Shown here piece by piece: positions 51,481 through 64,000 of a stretch of DNA of 64,000 nucleotides. The translations under genes and the position numbers were made by a program. Location: contig VXAZ01018984.1 in assembly GCA_013399875.1 (NCBI GenBank), positions 9,971,162 to 10,035,161 of the forward strand, given 5' to 3'. The DNA comes from Gymnorhina tibicen. Taxonomy: Eukaryota; Chordata; Aves; Passeriformes; Artamidae. Below the pieces are notes generated by a model. The model did not search any database. It worked only from the letters and a program-made list of their open reading frames with translations, and had not been told where the DNA came from. The stretch's first letter is position 1, and every line of letters starts with the position of its first letter.

Positions 51481-54412
51481 GTGACTCCAGGAAAATTAAA
51501 GTTTATTTATTTATTATATATAAAATACAAAAAATATTTATAAATGAAAGTTAAAGTCTGTATACTTGAAAAATTGCCTAGGAGTGTTGCTTAGTTACTG
51601 CTAGTGCCCTGTAGTGACCACAGTTACAAGTAAACACAAGTCACTACAAGTTAATGCAAGTGGATAGAGGATGGCAAACCTTTGTTTGTACACATCCAAC
51701 AGACTTAATTCGGCAGAATCACACTGGGGATGAAAGATGGATTATCAGGTGTAGCCTAAATAGGATTTCAGCTCTTTCTGTGCTACATTACTTGCTTAGC
51801 TGATGAGAAATGCATTGAGATTGACTTGCAGCAGCAGTTAATGGGAAGCCTATGGGTCCAGATCTCCCAGTCATTTTCATGAAAGCCCTACTGAGCTCCT
51901 GGCCTGTCTACTTGTTGTTGATTTAATCTTTTTGGATTTTTAGTACAGCTTTCATTGCTGTTTCTGTGAGTCTATGACATGACCATATTCCTTTCCAGCT
52001 AAGCAGGGGAGAGTGCATACCTTGAGCCTTCTCTGACATGAAATACGATGAGCCAGAACATGTACTTACAAGCTCTCCTGAATCCCACAGTTTAGTCATA
52101 TCCACAGTTTGTCTGTCATGGGCCATATCTCTATTAACTAGAGAGGTAAAAGCCTCTACCTAAATTAGGTTAATTTATCCTAACACATTGTGGTTTTACT
52201 TGTGTATTATTACTAATTTATTTTTTTAGCTTAGGTAAAAAAATTTATCAACCTGGAGCAAAAGGAAGCTTTACCAAGACAGATGAATCTATCCTTGAAA
52301 AGTTACTTGGTAGCATCTTCCAGTTTTTATCCTTCTAGAGCACCTATGGTGTAGACCTGTAGGACAGTCAAAAGTTGTGCTCAACTAGATCAGAGAATAA
52401 TTCCCTTTGACAGAGGCATTTAATAACTCTCTAGTGGGACATAACTGCACTGTTTTCAAAGAGATTATCAGAGTGGATGCTATTCACAGGGAAGACAAAC
52501 TTCAGTAGAAAAGGGTGGTGGTGACCAGATGTGTTTACTGGGCTATTTTAGATATTTCAGCTGTAGTAGTTTTTAGTTCTCTTTCTCTGGGCTTTCCTGT
52601 ACCCCTTTCTATAGAGGAGTCTGGCTCTGGTTACACATGAAAGTGCTGGTGTAAAGGGGGGAGTGCTTAGTCTGAGAAGGTTTGATACCTAGGTGAGATA
52701 TAGAAGGAGCTAAGTGTGTCCTTTCTGCTGGATTTATAGCAGATTTGAAGTTATCAACAGTAACCAAACTACTATTCATTGTGCCTAGCTGCTTGGCTCA
52801 AAGGGACACGAGGAAGGAGAAATACTTTTTTTTATCTTGTTCGTGTTGCTGAATTATCATTTCTCCTGATAAATATTGCTTTAAGGATCAATTGCTTACT
52901 GTACTAATTAATATTACCTCAGTAACATTTCATATGATGATTTTATGTGTTAATAAAATGGAAAGCAAGAATATTACAGCTAATAATGCTCTTTTAAATT
53001 TTCATTCTTATATGCAGCTTCTGGGAGTAAATAGGATGTGGTCAGCAACAAAGCTGCTTTGCTTTATGCCTGCTGATAGAGAAACATCTTTTATTCATTT
53101 CATTAAAATATCAGCATATCTACAGTAGTTAAAATTGTTAACAGCTTTTGGCTTGTGCATAGTGCACACATTTACTCCATGAAATGTCTCTAAGCTTTAC
53201 CCCTGTGAAGTGTGATAACTTCTGAACTATTGTTTTCTCTTCTTCCCCTTTCTTCCACTTTCAAAGGACCAATTATAATGGCGAACATAAAGTTTCAGGA
53301 AAAAGAAAACAACCACAAAACTTAATAGGAGAGGAATTCTTTCCTCAACTGTGGGTCTTTTGTGGCTGGCATCTGTGGGAGCTTTATATGCTGAATGAGA
53401 GGAATTTCTTTGGTGTAGACACTATAAACATAGGATACAGAAAGGATTGTGCTGTTCCTTAATGTTTGGTGCAAGATGCCAAGTGGAGGATGGGCTAGGG
53501 CACATTGTTGGAGTTTTTCAGACTATTGGCAGACCATTGCAAAGATTCTTAGTGCCTCTTGACTATTTAGCAGTCCATAAATAACTCCTAAGTGCACTCA
53601 GTTATGCCAAAGGCTGCAACATCCTCTTACATGCAGGAGCTGGTCAGGAACTGCCTCAAAAATCATGCTGGGTTTTGACTTCTGTTCTCTGTGTCTTCCT
53701 TCTGAAGTACCACTTCTTCTTTCATTTCTATTGGCGAAAGGACTGGCAGCTGATCAGTAGCTTAGTCCTCCTAAGAGTCTGTATAAAATAAATACCGTGA
53801 ATATCCTGAAATACTACAGTGGCAGTTCCTCTGTAGATGCCTGGTTAGGGGCAGACTACATTACGCATGTGCTCTGGATTTTAGGTGCTGGTTTCTAGTG
53901 TGGTATTCAGAAACCTGAGCCAAGAGTTCTGGCTGTGTGAATAAAAAGTGCTTGGAGAATTCAGAATAGGATGAACTACCAAGCTCAGCAGGAAATCACC
54001 CATAATTAATATGCATGCCATTTTCTGATCAGCATGATTTCTGCCTTAAGCCCAGGGCTTAAAATTACTTCTTAGAGCTGGATACCTGCATGTTTTCTAA
54101 GAAAGTTTGAAACCTTCTTCTTTTCAGATGTGAATGGAGGAAGAGGCACAACTGGGTTACCACCTTTGCCTTCCTTGGAAGAGGCACATGTTTTTGCAGG
54201 AAAGAGCTCCAAAAGTCCAGGCTTTTCTTCTGCCTGAAATTTAAGCTGTACCCTCAAACCAACCAGGATATAAGACCTAATAGTAGTATGTGTTCATGCA
54301 CATTAGTATAACAAGCCTGTTCATTAAGGTTATTTTCTAAAAGGTGAAGGGTTTTAGTTCCAGCACTTTTTCCTGTGACTACTCCTTTATTTTATGCAAT
54401 GACTGTTTAATA
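51481..54412. other. Non-coding stretch, probable intron
   Basis: No gene is recognised. An A/T-rich low-complexity run (51,500-51,545) lies at the end of the CR1 piece, and a short 10-base-period repeat lies at 51,624-51,660. The rest is ordinary AT-rich sequence with short chance frames. Confidence 0.55.
51624..51660. repeat. CAAG words at 10-bp spacing
   Basis: Four copies of CAAG end at 51,630, 51,640, 51,650 and 51,660, each preceded by A/T-rich bases (TTACAAG, AACACAAG, CTACAAG, ATGCAAG). The period equals about one DNA helical turn. It is probably a small decayed 10-bp tandem repeat. Confidence 0.55.
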
Positions 54413-54545
54413 TAGAATTATGGAATTGGTTGGGTTGGAAGGGACATCAAAGGTCGTCTAGTTCCAAGCCCTTCTAGTTCGCTGCCATGGGCAGGGACAC
54501 TTTTCACTAGAACAGGTTGCTCAGGCCCCATCCAATATGAAATCT
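54413..54545 (-). mobile_element. CR1 LINE 3'-end fragment, antisense
   Basis: The plus strand begins ATAGAATTATGGAATTGG and continues TTGGGTTGGAAGGGACATCA, AGGTCGTCTAGTTCCAAGCC, CTGCCATGGGCAGGGACACT and ACTAGAACAGGTTGCTCAGG. This is the standard antisense view of the CR1 3' terminus in birds. It is about 130 bases long, well conserved compared with the 50.7 kb copy, and truncated at its 5' end. Confidence 0.93.
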
Positions 54546-57500
54546 ATCTCAACAGAAGAAGCAAGAGGTGTTTCAGTCCTCTCATGAAAAATACAAAAAT
54601 CTGGTTTGAATATGTTTTGGAGAAATTTTGTTTAAATCCTTTCAGGTAGAGGATAGCATTTGGTTTGTTTTCACGTTCACACTAACGTGCAAAAGGCACT
54701 TTTGCATTTTTACGATGTGCTTTGTGTTAGATTCTTTCTCCCAAATATTCCTTTGTTGCCTGTGTGTGCAGGGCACATTTGAAGCAGGGCCTAGAAGAGC
54801 CATACCGTCAGAGATACCAATAAGACTAATATATGAATTTGGTTACTAAGCTGCCTGAGAGAACTAAGAGTTCTGGATTTGGGTTTAAGCTAAATGTATG
54901 TGGAACTTAAAAGGAAAAAAGGTTATATTTCTCCAGAATCTGGTGTCTGGTGAATGAGTCCATGGGAGGTAGGCTTCCTACAGTCATCTCTGCATATAAA
55001 CCTGATTTTTTTTCCTCCCCTGTGATTTAAGGATCAGTCAAGATGTTCATGGTCATCAGAGGGATAAATGTCTCTGAGAGTACAATGGTCATTCTTGATT
55101 TGGGGACATAGCATGTGCAACTGTAGCGAGTTGACACAGATCCGTGCGTCCCTTGTGAAATGTATCCCAAGGACTTTTTTGTACTTCCCTTGTGCCCTTC
55201 ATCCTTCAGACCTGCACATTGTGTGCAGAACCTGAGCCCTTTCAGTTTCTGTCAATATGACTCTTTACCTAGTCTGAGAGATAGTTATTAAGCAGTGAAA
55301 GCAGAGTACTCCTCCACTTTGCACACAGTCAGATCCTGCTTGTGGGGGAAGCAAATGACTTGCAATTTAATGTAGCAAGTGGCATTTTGCAGAAATCTTT
55401 TGTCTTTAAAAGATATATTTCTTTTTGAAAAGAAAAAAAGTCTTACTTACCTTTTTTATTGAGCTTCCTGTAAATATGTGTCTCTTGGGAGCATTTCACT
55501 TGTTTCTGGGATGTTGCCCAAACACAGTTGATTGAATGGGGGATTAATAGTTTAATTAAGAGTCTTGAGATTTAAGACATAGAAAGTAGCGTTTTCTTTT
55601 GGAGATTTTCCCCCCTGATTTGTGCTGTCAAATTTTCTCTCTTCAAAACCATGTTTTCAGTGGATACCTATAGTGTCATCTCACTCATTCAAATGTTCAT
55701 CATAGTGATTTGAAGTAATACTTGAGGACTGCAACATTCAGATTGTGATTTACCCAGCTGTGCCCATGCACTGTAATGTGCTGTCTCAGTGTCATGTTTG
55801 CTGCATTGTCACTCTTGTATGAATTTTACTAAATAAAGCTCTTCAAAGGCTGTGCAGAAGTTAATGATCACTTGTAACTACAGCAGTCATGCAGAATACT
55901 AGTGGGTTTTGTGGAACTCTTTATTTAAAATAGAGTTATATTGAGCAGTTTGTGCACCATTTTAATTTTGGTATCTGATTCTGCAGTTTTATGTCAGTCT
56001 TACATGAAGACTCAGTTGAATCTTTTTCCTTTAGAGAGGATCTGAGCTGATCCTATCACTGCAGTGTTTTTATCGATGCTCTACACTCTATGCATTCCTA
56101 GGTGAAAATAAATAACTGCATTAATAGGCAACTGTTTATCACTAGAGGGATTAACCACAGATGTCTGTTAATCTTAGTAATACCATGTTTAAAGCCATAC
56201 ATGGTATCTATAAAAGCAAACTAAAAACTCTAGAGTACCTATTGGCCCTAAAAGATTATAGATGAATGACGCTGACGATGTAGCCTTCAATTTGTGATGT
56301 GTGGGCACCACAATCTGCCTACAAAGTGCATATTGTTGATTTGGGGCCATTTTATTAATTTTTGCTGAACTGCTAAATTGAAAGATTAGTGGTATTTCTC
56401 AAACCAAGAAGCAGGGCTTTCCAAAACTGACTTAATTTCCTTTGTATCCTTCATTGACATTAGAGAATATTAAAAGCCTTTTTCTCCAAGGCGTGAGGAG
56501 ACTGCCACACGTCTTTTGGCCCTTCTGTGGTCAAAGGGAATTTTTTAATTACAGGTTTTAACAGTTGTGTGTCCAGGTGGAAAGGTGCATTTTTATTTGA
56601 TAGTCTTTCCTTCTCTTTCCTCCGTGGGACAAAAATGCTTTGACGAAAGTAACGTTAGGCAGGATAATGCAGGTAAACAAGTACTTACAACCATATGAGT
56701 GTTTAATTGTAAGACATTTATAAATAAAAGGGTTTATAGGCACTTACTAGATTTGCAAGCAACCTATTTCTAAGAAACTTTCACTAAAAACCTAACAATA
56801 ACAAAAATGGCAGGTCACTTCCATTAGGAACTTATTTATACACAGTCATAAAATTCAAACAGTGTATTTTCAGGACTAAAAGTTTTCATGCATGTTTGTA
56901 ATTAAAAGTAGGTTTGTAATTATCATGCAGTTTATAATTAAAAGTAGGGACTTTCTTGGTAATTTGGGGGAAAAATAAATAAAACCAAACTAAACGCAAA
57001 TTTTGAAGTCCTCTGAGAACAGCATAAACCACTGTTAAGACTTCATATCTAAGGAATATGTACCCCATGAAACGTCATTGTGAAGTCCCCCAGTCTGACA
57101 AGATGCAGAGGCTGCAATTCAGCCTTCTGCTGGGATAGAGAACTGGGGGAAAACTGTATGTTTCCATAAAAAGATAGCTGCGGGGATGAGTGTAGTAGAT
57201 CAGCTGGTTTAGGGTATGTATCTTGTCAAGAAGGAAAATGGAACTGGCATGAGTGTTGTTGCATAACAGAATGCCTTACGTCTTTTTAATTAAGAACCGC
57301 TAAGCTAATTTAATTGCTACCTTTTAAATTTTGTTTTATTTTATATTTTTGTGTTAAACAAAATGACCTTTATAATTATATCAGGGTAAATACTTACTTT
57401 CCTTGCTGAGGTTTCACTGAACTGTGTTGTGTGAGCCCTCAAGCTTTTCAGTATCTGGTATCTGTTCTGTGTCGGACGTCAGAAAGGTTTCTCTCAGAGC

Positions 57501-60065
57501 TGACATGCAAAGGGGACTCTTTCAGCACCAGACACTGGTAGTAGCTGCCACAAAGAAACTCAAGTTGATAGCTGAACTAGGAGAAAATGGGTTGCTAGAG
57601 TGTTCTGATCAACCTTGAATTTAAAATGAGCCGCTTGAAGATCCAACAAACAAGATAATTTCTTTGCCTGGAAAAGGACTGGGAAATACAAGTTATTAAC
57701 TGATAAAAATGTAAGATTTCAGACCAGGAGTACAAAAGCAGATTCCATAAATTACGTGTTTCAATTACATCTTCATTTAAGGTGCCTACATACCTTTAAA
57801 AATATGGCATCGAACAAAACAAAAATATATCACACAGAATATGTTTAGAAACATCATTCTGTTCTTAGATCTATAATAGTCTTTCCTTAAATCTTCACAG
57901 CTTTTCCTAGATTAGTCTCTATTTTCCACTGCTCAGACCCATTTTATTTTCTGTAGTAGATTGCTCTTCGGGTTCTAATCGTATGTTACGGCTTTGAAGA
58001 TTGGAGGAGCTAGTTTTAATTAAGTCCAGATTAAAGAATTGAAAGAGAATGTCAAAGCCAAGATCTTTCTACTCAGATCCTTTCCAAAACTTCATTTGGT
58101 TGAATTGCCCACAAATTAATTAAAACAACAGTAAAAATAATCTATATTTTTACAGGTTTATTCCCTTTATTATCTCATTGTATGTCAGGACCTTAGAGTT
58201 TTATGCAGATGTGTAAGACTACTCAGTTACCCATCATTAAATAGTGACAGAATCGGACCCTTACCTGTATACTGAGTGCTTATCCTACAGAGATTTAAGA
58301 TACAAATTGATTCCCTTAACTTACAGATTTTATACTTGATTCAGTTAAAAGATGTTGAGGGGTAGGAATGTGAGGAGAGAGCGTTACTAAACCACTTCTT
58401 GTAACTGAGATAGCATTCTTGTCTGACGGTGCATTTCTCGCATCCCAGACAATTGATCCTCGAGCTGACAGTCTGATGGACCATTCAGTGTTGTTTCACC
58501 TGTCCCTTTTGGCTCAGTGTTATGCAGAAGTGGATGACCAACATGAACCCTGCAAGTCTTGCAACATTTTGAATTCTCCCTGATAATTTGGCTATTACAG
58601 TGATTGTTGAAGGCAATAGACCAGGCCAAGCAAATTCAGTGTTTGGTGTTTATGATTTACACAAGCTCATCACATGGACTAAAAGCTTCACACAAAAAAA
58701 TGAAGTCACTGGGGACATCACCTAATAAATCCTCCTGTGCCAAGGTGGGTAACTTTGAAGCTAGATCAGGTCACTCAGAAGGTTTTTTTTTAAAAGGGGG
58801 GGGCGTGGGGGTTTTTTGGCAAACCAATTTTGGTTTTCCAATACAAATTTGAATATAAATTGCAGTGTGAAATTTATTTTTCTGTATTAAATACACATCT
58901 TTTATCACAACGTTGAGAGAATAAATCTAGAGCTGATTTTGGCACTAAAAGATACACAGATAATATGCACTGAGAATAGTCTCCATCTGCTGCTGAAGTC
59001 TCTCTCATTGCCCAGAGTGGTTCTTGGGATTTCTTTCCCTGTGAAGATTTTTGTCAGTGAACATTTCTTTAACTTGCTGTCTACTGAGACTTCAGCTCCC
59101 TGTCCCCTACGCCCATTCTGTTAGCTCTGAGCAAGCTGAGCAGATTCTTACTATGTTTGCAGTTTTAGAAAAACCAGGCACCAAGTTTTCACTTTCGCTT
59201 TGTATTTGCCTATTAAGGAACTTGGAGCAGCAGTAGACTGAACAATCCGAAATGTTAGAAAAAAAAGTATAACCCAAGCAACACCCCAAAGCAAAACCTC
59301 AGCAGTTTACTTTCAAGGTTAGTTTCAAGATTGCATACAAGTAAACTTGTTAGAACCTAGCCATCTGTATACTATTAGGTGCATATTTGACAAAAAAAAA
59401 GGTAAATAAAAAAGCTGTCAAATGACTTTTGAACATTCAAACAGCTTAAAAGCTCTTTGTGTGGTAATGTTGGCACAGCTCCTAAGTGACCAGATGGAAT
59501 TTTATTAACAGCCAACAGGACAAGGGCTGAGATTTTGTTTCTTAACTTACTATTTTTGAAACACTTGTAGAGGATGTGTCAGAAAGCTTGATGTACTTTT
59601 CCTACTACGCAAAATTACACATATACCTTCCCTTAATGCAAAGATGAAGACTGCTTCAGAGGTTGTCATTTCTGTAAGGTAGATAAGAAGAGAGTTATGA
59701 GATGTATAGTAATTTAGGTATCACTACTTTTTACTGAATTTCAGAAAGGTGTTTTTATATACACAATTTGTGGTCATATTAAAAGCACAACTTAGAAACG
59801 GGCTTTCTAATAAATAGACTTAATGTGTTTTATAAAAAAGAACAAAAAATACCTAAGTATTAAAAGAGACTTGATTTCTGGTATCAGTAACCACTGATAG
59901 TAGTGATGTCAGATTTCCCTTTAAGGATTCTGGTAAACATATTAAGACCATATGAATTTATGTGACTCCTCCTTTTCTGGCATCATCATGGACTTACTGT
60001 CAGTAAGAAATACCTGAAAACTGAGAATCTCAGTTGTCTCCAGTAAATCACAAGATGACAGTTCT
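54546..60065. other. Non-coding stretch, probable intron
   Basis: No gene is recognised. It contains an 18-bp-period repeat at 56,894-56,948 and a G run with flanking T runs near 58,780-58,817. Short frames on both strands carry no domain or splice support. Confidence 0.55.
56894..56948. repeat. Three-unit 18-bp minisatellite
   Basis: Units begin at 56,894, 56,912 and 56,930. The first and third share GTTTRTAATTAAAAGTAGG, while the middle one shares only GTTTGTAATTA. The word TCATGCA also precedes the first and third units, suggesting a 36-37 bp higher-order duplication. Confidence 0.75.
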
Positions 60066-60448
60066 GCAGGGAGCAGCTGAGGGACCTGAGGCTGTTCAGT
60101 CTGGAGAAAAGAATGGTAAGAGGAGACCATGTCACTCTCTACAATTCCCTGAAAGGAGGTTGTAGCAAGGTGGGGGTTGGCCTCTTCTCCCAGGTAACTG
60201 GGGCAAGAGGAAATGGCCTCAAGTTGTGCTGGGGAGGCTCAGGTTGGATATTAGGAAAAATTTCTTCACTGAAAGCAGGGAAAGACTCTCCAGGGGAATG
60301 GTAAAGTCACCATCCCTGGATGTGTTCAAAAAATGAGTGGATTTGGCACTTTTCAGTATGGTTTAGTGGGCAGAGAGGTGTTTTGTCAATGGGTGGACTC
60401 AATGATCTTGGAGGTCTTCTCCAGCCTAATGAGCCCATGATTCTGTGA
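60066..60448 (+). mobile_element. CR1 LINE 3' fragment, sense
   Basis: The block starts near GGAGCAGCTGAGGGACC and proceeds through GGCTGTTCAGTCTGGAGAA, CTACAATTCCCTGAAAGGAG, GGCCTCTTCTCCCAGGTAAC, AGAGGAAATGGCCTCAAGTT, ATTAGGAAAAATTTCTTCAC, CATCCCTGGATGTGTTCAA and GGACTCAATGATCTTGGAGG to CATGATTCTGTGACC. This is the full ordered set of CR1 3' landmarks over about 380 bases, with one copy of the terminal ATTCTGTG word. It is the longest well-preserved CR1 in the window. It is 5' truncated with no usable reverse-transcriptase frame. Confidence 0.95.
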
Positions 60449-63400
60449 CCTTCAAACCACACAGCTTAAAAGAAAAGAAACAAAATCTGTAACACTCTGT
60501 GGACTCATGGTTCACCCTGTTCCTTTCAGGTGCTTCCCTTCCATATTTAAGGTTTTCAGGGAACTCATGATAGCTAGAAGAGTGCTGTATAGTCAGAGAT
60601 TAGTATTTCATAACATCTGACAGAAGAACACTGATGTGACATACAATTAGAGCTAGCAGTACCAATTTTGAGCCTGGGTATCCTACCCAGACAAAATTCT
60701 CACTGTTGCTGGTGAAAGATGTGCCTGAGGGCTTTATACAGAATCAAATCCCGTGTTTGTTCAGTAACTCAAGCTGGTGTCATAAGTATAGTTATGACAG
60801 ATACTGCACTGTGTACTTGTATTTTACAGTTGATGTGCACTTTCTTGCAGAGGGTAGGCGAAAGACTGGGACCAGAGCTTGTTGAAGTCAAAGAGAATTT
60901 TTCTCTGTCCTGGAACTTTGTATCCTCAGCTTTGTATTGCCTGATTTTAACTTATTTATTTATGTATTTGTTTTATTTTTAGGCTCAGTAAGAAGAAAAA
61001 GTAATTTTGACTTGTTTATCGAAAAAGCTAACAGTAGAGTAAACTTGTTAGATTGATTAGGAATGTATACTTCAAGTTTAAATTGTTGTCCCACATTATA
61101 ACTTACTACAAATGTCCACTCAGACTAACTTCTAGCATTACATATGTGTTATTTTGTTGCTTAATAAGCCATATTTTTAATAGAACTTGGAAAAAGTACA
61201 GAGAATTGGCAGCCTTGTTAAATTATGCAACAAAAGAAATCAGTGTTCTAATATAATAAGGGAAATAATTTAACAAAAAATTAAAAAGCTCTTTAGGAAA
61301 ATGTCTTCTTACTTGTTTGTGCGATGTCTAGATTGGCATTAGTAGTCAGCTAACTTGAGTCACATTAGGATCAAGACTTGTAGAGTAGGTACAGTCAGAA
61401 AAGGTTACAGTAGTGCAGGCAAAGATCATCTCAAAGAAAAGATAAAGCTGAAAAAACTTGATACATTTAGTTTTAAATGTGCTGTTTCTCGACTGTACTG
61501 TTTCTGTAGTTTAATTTTCTTCTGTTTGTTTTCTAGCACCTGTTCTGTTCTTGCTGTCTTGACTTGACAAAGTGACTCTTGCTTGCTAGATTAAAAGTGC
61601 TTCAGGCAGAAATCATCTGGAAGAGCAGAAAAGGAAAAGAAAGAAGACAAAATAACATAATAAACCACCTAAAATAAATCAAAAAAGAGCCACTAGAGAG
61701 ATGCAAGTCCTGCTAGCTGCATGTGTGTGTGTGCATAGACACATGCAGACATGCAGCTTGTCTATTCTATACTGCTCCATATGATTATATGTAATATAGC
61801 ATTGTAGGGAATGATAGATTTGATTAGTATTAAGGTTACTCCTTTCTTTCCAAGATCTTGTTTCAGTCATTTACTGACTCTTCAGGAAGAGCTATATTCT
61901 ATTCCAAGTGTCTGCTTTAGGCTGTCCATTTTAATTTGCTTGATGAGTTGTTGTTTCAGCATGAGCAAGAAACAGGTTTGGACTACTGTCTGAAGTAACT
62001 GTAGTCATTTTGGTCCTGTTGTTTTTCCCCCACTACATTTTTTCGTTCTGTGCATAGGGTGGGCAGTAATCCAGAAAAATCTGGTGGAGACCTTCTCTTG
62101 CCTTTTATGTTGCAGTACTTTGAAGCCGTGTCATAAACTAAGCGCAGTGGGCATGTACAGAGAAGCATTTCAAGTTGAATGTTCCCCCAAGGAACTGGAT
62201 CCTTTTTTGCCCCATGTGATACCTGATGCTTTCTTGATACCTGCCCATGATGTGTTGTGGTCTGTTTTATAGAAGTGCTGAGGGTAATCTGTACCTGCAT
62301 CTGAAGACTCCTAAAGAATCCAGTGTGCAGTAATTCTGGAACCTGAAAATCTCATGTTAGAAACCCCACTTCCCACACAGATACTTTTAACCCTAAATTT
62401 TCAGTTTTCCCATTCACTTACACAGTGCATTGCTTCCCTCATACTTAATAAACACCTTCTGAAAGCAAGCATATTCATATCTTTGAAGCATGATGACATA
62501 ATGTCATGATAGTAACTTTATAATTGCCAGTGAGAAAGGGGGTGTCCTGCATTTTTCAGTAGTATCTTGTAAATAAAAGGAGAACCACTCGCCAAGAAGG
62601 AGGGTGTGAGGAGACATTCAGCAGTTCTTTGACAGAACGTTTGTCCTGAAAGAGAGAGGTGTCCCTTGGATAAAACAGTATTCTTCATGTGTACATCCTG
62701 GCATGCACTGTATTGTATGGTAAATATTTTACATGGTGAAATATATGTGGGTTGATGTAATTCTGGAACTGTGTGTGTTTAAAACCACTTTAGTAATATG
62801 ACTCAGTGAAGATCAGGCACCTGGAGAAAAAAAGCTGTACGAAAATACAATGTGCAAATACAAATGTAGTCTTGTCAGTTAAATTGTAATTCTTTACAAA
62901 TTGGTAACCATCTTGATGGTTTTTTCAACTACTGCTGCAATCGAGTACCAGAAAAGGTCTTTCCATAAACTAAGAACCAAATTATTTGAAATAATTCCTT
63001 TTTCTGTCATTAGCTGATTTTTAAATTAAATTTATCCGCTACAGATTCCCTTTATAAAGCAATTTTCTATTAAATGAAAAAAAATCTATTTCATTCTTCT
63101 TCTAGGACTGGTTTTAAGCAAAATCTTTTAGGACTTTTTGCAAAGCAGTAAAGTTATGTTGATTTCACTGAATTTTGATCAGTTTCTTTAGACCTTCAGA
63201 TAACTCCAGATCTGCAGTGTTTAATTGTGAAATATAAAGATACCTAAATCTGTACCACACTTTCCTAGGAAAGAGAAAAAAAATCTTCCAAGGTTCTGCA
63301 AAATCTTCTGAAATGGGATTCTATAGCCTAGCCTTTGCAAGTCATGATTTAAGTAATAGAGGATCATTAATGTGCAGGAACCAAATACAGCAGCTAGAGA

Positions 63401-64000
63401 TCTCTGCACCTTGCCATAGTGTAAATGTTTTTGTATTAGAATCTATTGTTTATCTGTGACTACAGTGAAAATAATACATGAAATTATTTTCAAAGATTTC
63501 AAATGTCCTCCAAGGGGGGGAATAAAAAAGCGAACAGAAAATTCTGCATTGGCAAGAGATTCCAAGTGTGCCAACTGCTGGCTGATGCCACTTTGTTTAG
63601 GTTTCTGTCCTGATTTTGAATACAGACTGACTAAGTAGCTGTTAGTGTGTGTATAGGCTGACCTGATAATTACCAAAACTAATTAGGTGGCTTAGTGCTC
63701 AGGTGGCAGTGACTCACTGTGTGTCAGTATTTTCAGGTAATAAAAATGAAGCCCCATGTAAGAAGAACAGATGCAGAAGCAAGTGGATAAATGAAAGAGT
63801 AACAAGTCTCTAAGACCAGATGGCCTATATCTAAGATTCAGAAGGTGTTTAAGAATGAAGCAGCTGAACTGCTGTCAAAAATAGACACTCTCATTAAAAT
63901 TAGTTACTATGCTAGAAAAGCAGAGCAAATGTACCTACGTAAAAAACAGGTTGCAGAAGGAGCCCTGCGGTTAATGATCCATCATTATGTCCCTGAAACT
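60449..64000. other. Non-coding stretch to window end, probable intron
   Basis: No gene is recognised. It holds a GT-rich hairpin-capable segment at 61,716-61,757 and ordinary AT-rich sequence. No exon with convincing acceptor and donor was found, so the partner exon of the 37.9 kb donor is expected further downstream. Confidence 0.55.
61716..61757. repeat. GT-rich inverted repeat
   Basis: GCTGCATGT (61,716-61,724) is complementary to ACATGCAGC (61,749-61,757). Between them lie a short GT repeat and a further ACACATGC that can also pair with it. The result is a 42-base potential hairpin with alternative pairings. No small-RNA gene is claimed. Confidence 0.5.

Noticed and set aside
61716..61757. 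Possible microRNA hairpin
   Set aside because: The pairing depends on a simple GT repeat and has alternative registers, with no conserved mature-like arm that I can identify.
1..64000. CRISPR arrays, operons, rRNA or tRNA genes
   Set aside because: No regularly spaced identical repeats with unique spacers, no ribosomal landmarks and no convincing tRNA A/B-box cloverleaf were noticed. The sequence is vertebrate-like.

Overview
The window looks like a bird nuclear genome. The base composition is AT-rich, and no strand carries an open reading frame of the length or codon structure expected of a bacterial, viral or intronless gene. The repeats are avian: several 5'-truncated CR1 LINE pieces, two of them (54.4 kb and 60.1 kb) with the diagnostic 3' end, and one decayed endogenous-retrovirus LTR (6.42-6.89 kb, minus strand) of a type I know from bird genomes. 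Species cannot be told from this. All family assignments come from remembered consensus sequences, not from a search.

Layout. Bases 1-37,470 are non-coding, intergenic or intronic, with the 6.4 kb LTR, a CR1 3' end at 8.8 kb, a weak CR1-like remnant near 19.1 kb and a candidate second minus-strand LTR at 32.2-32.6 kb. A single strong CpG island lies at about 37.48-38.24 kb. It has GC boxes, a perfect 12-bp inverted repeat at its left edge and one ambiguous base (N) at 37,721. Inside it an ATG in an almost ideal Kozak context is followed one base later by a consensus splice donor (37,919-37,928). I read this as the promoter and first coding exon of a plus-strand gene whose next exon lies beyond the window, so its first intron would be at least 26 kb. 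I cannot name the gene. Bases 37,923-64,000 would then be its intron 1, holding three more CR1 pieces (50.7, 54.4 and 60.1 kb) and several short tandem duplications.

No complete protein-coding gene, rRNA, tRNA, CRISPR array or active transposon was recognised. The most useful observations are the island promoter, with its palindrome, its GGA/GCA repeats and its ambiguous start codon. Next come a triple TATAAAAG array at exact 12-bp spacing beside the candidate LTR, paired T-box-like and RFX-like motifs, and a set of small tandem duplications. I found no convincing undescribed biological system here.
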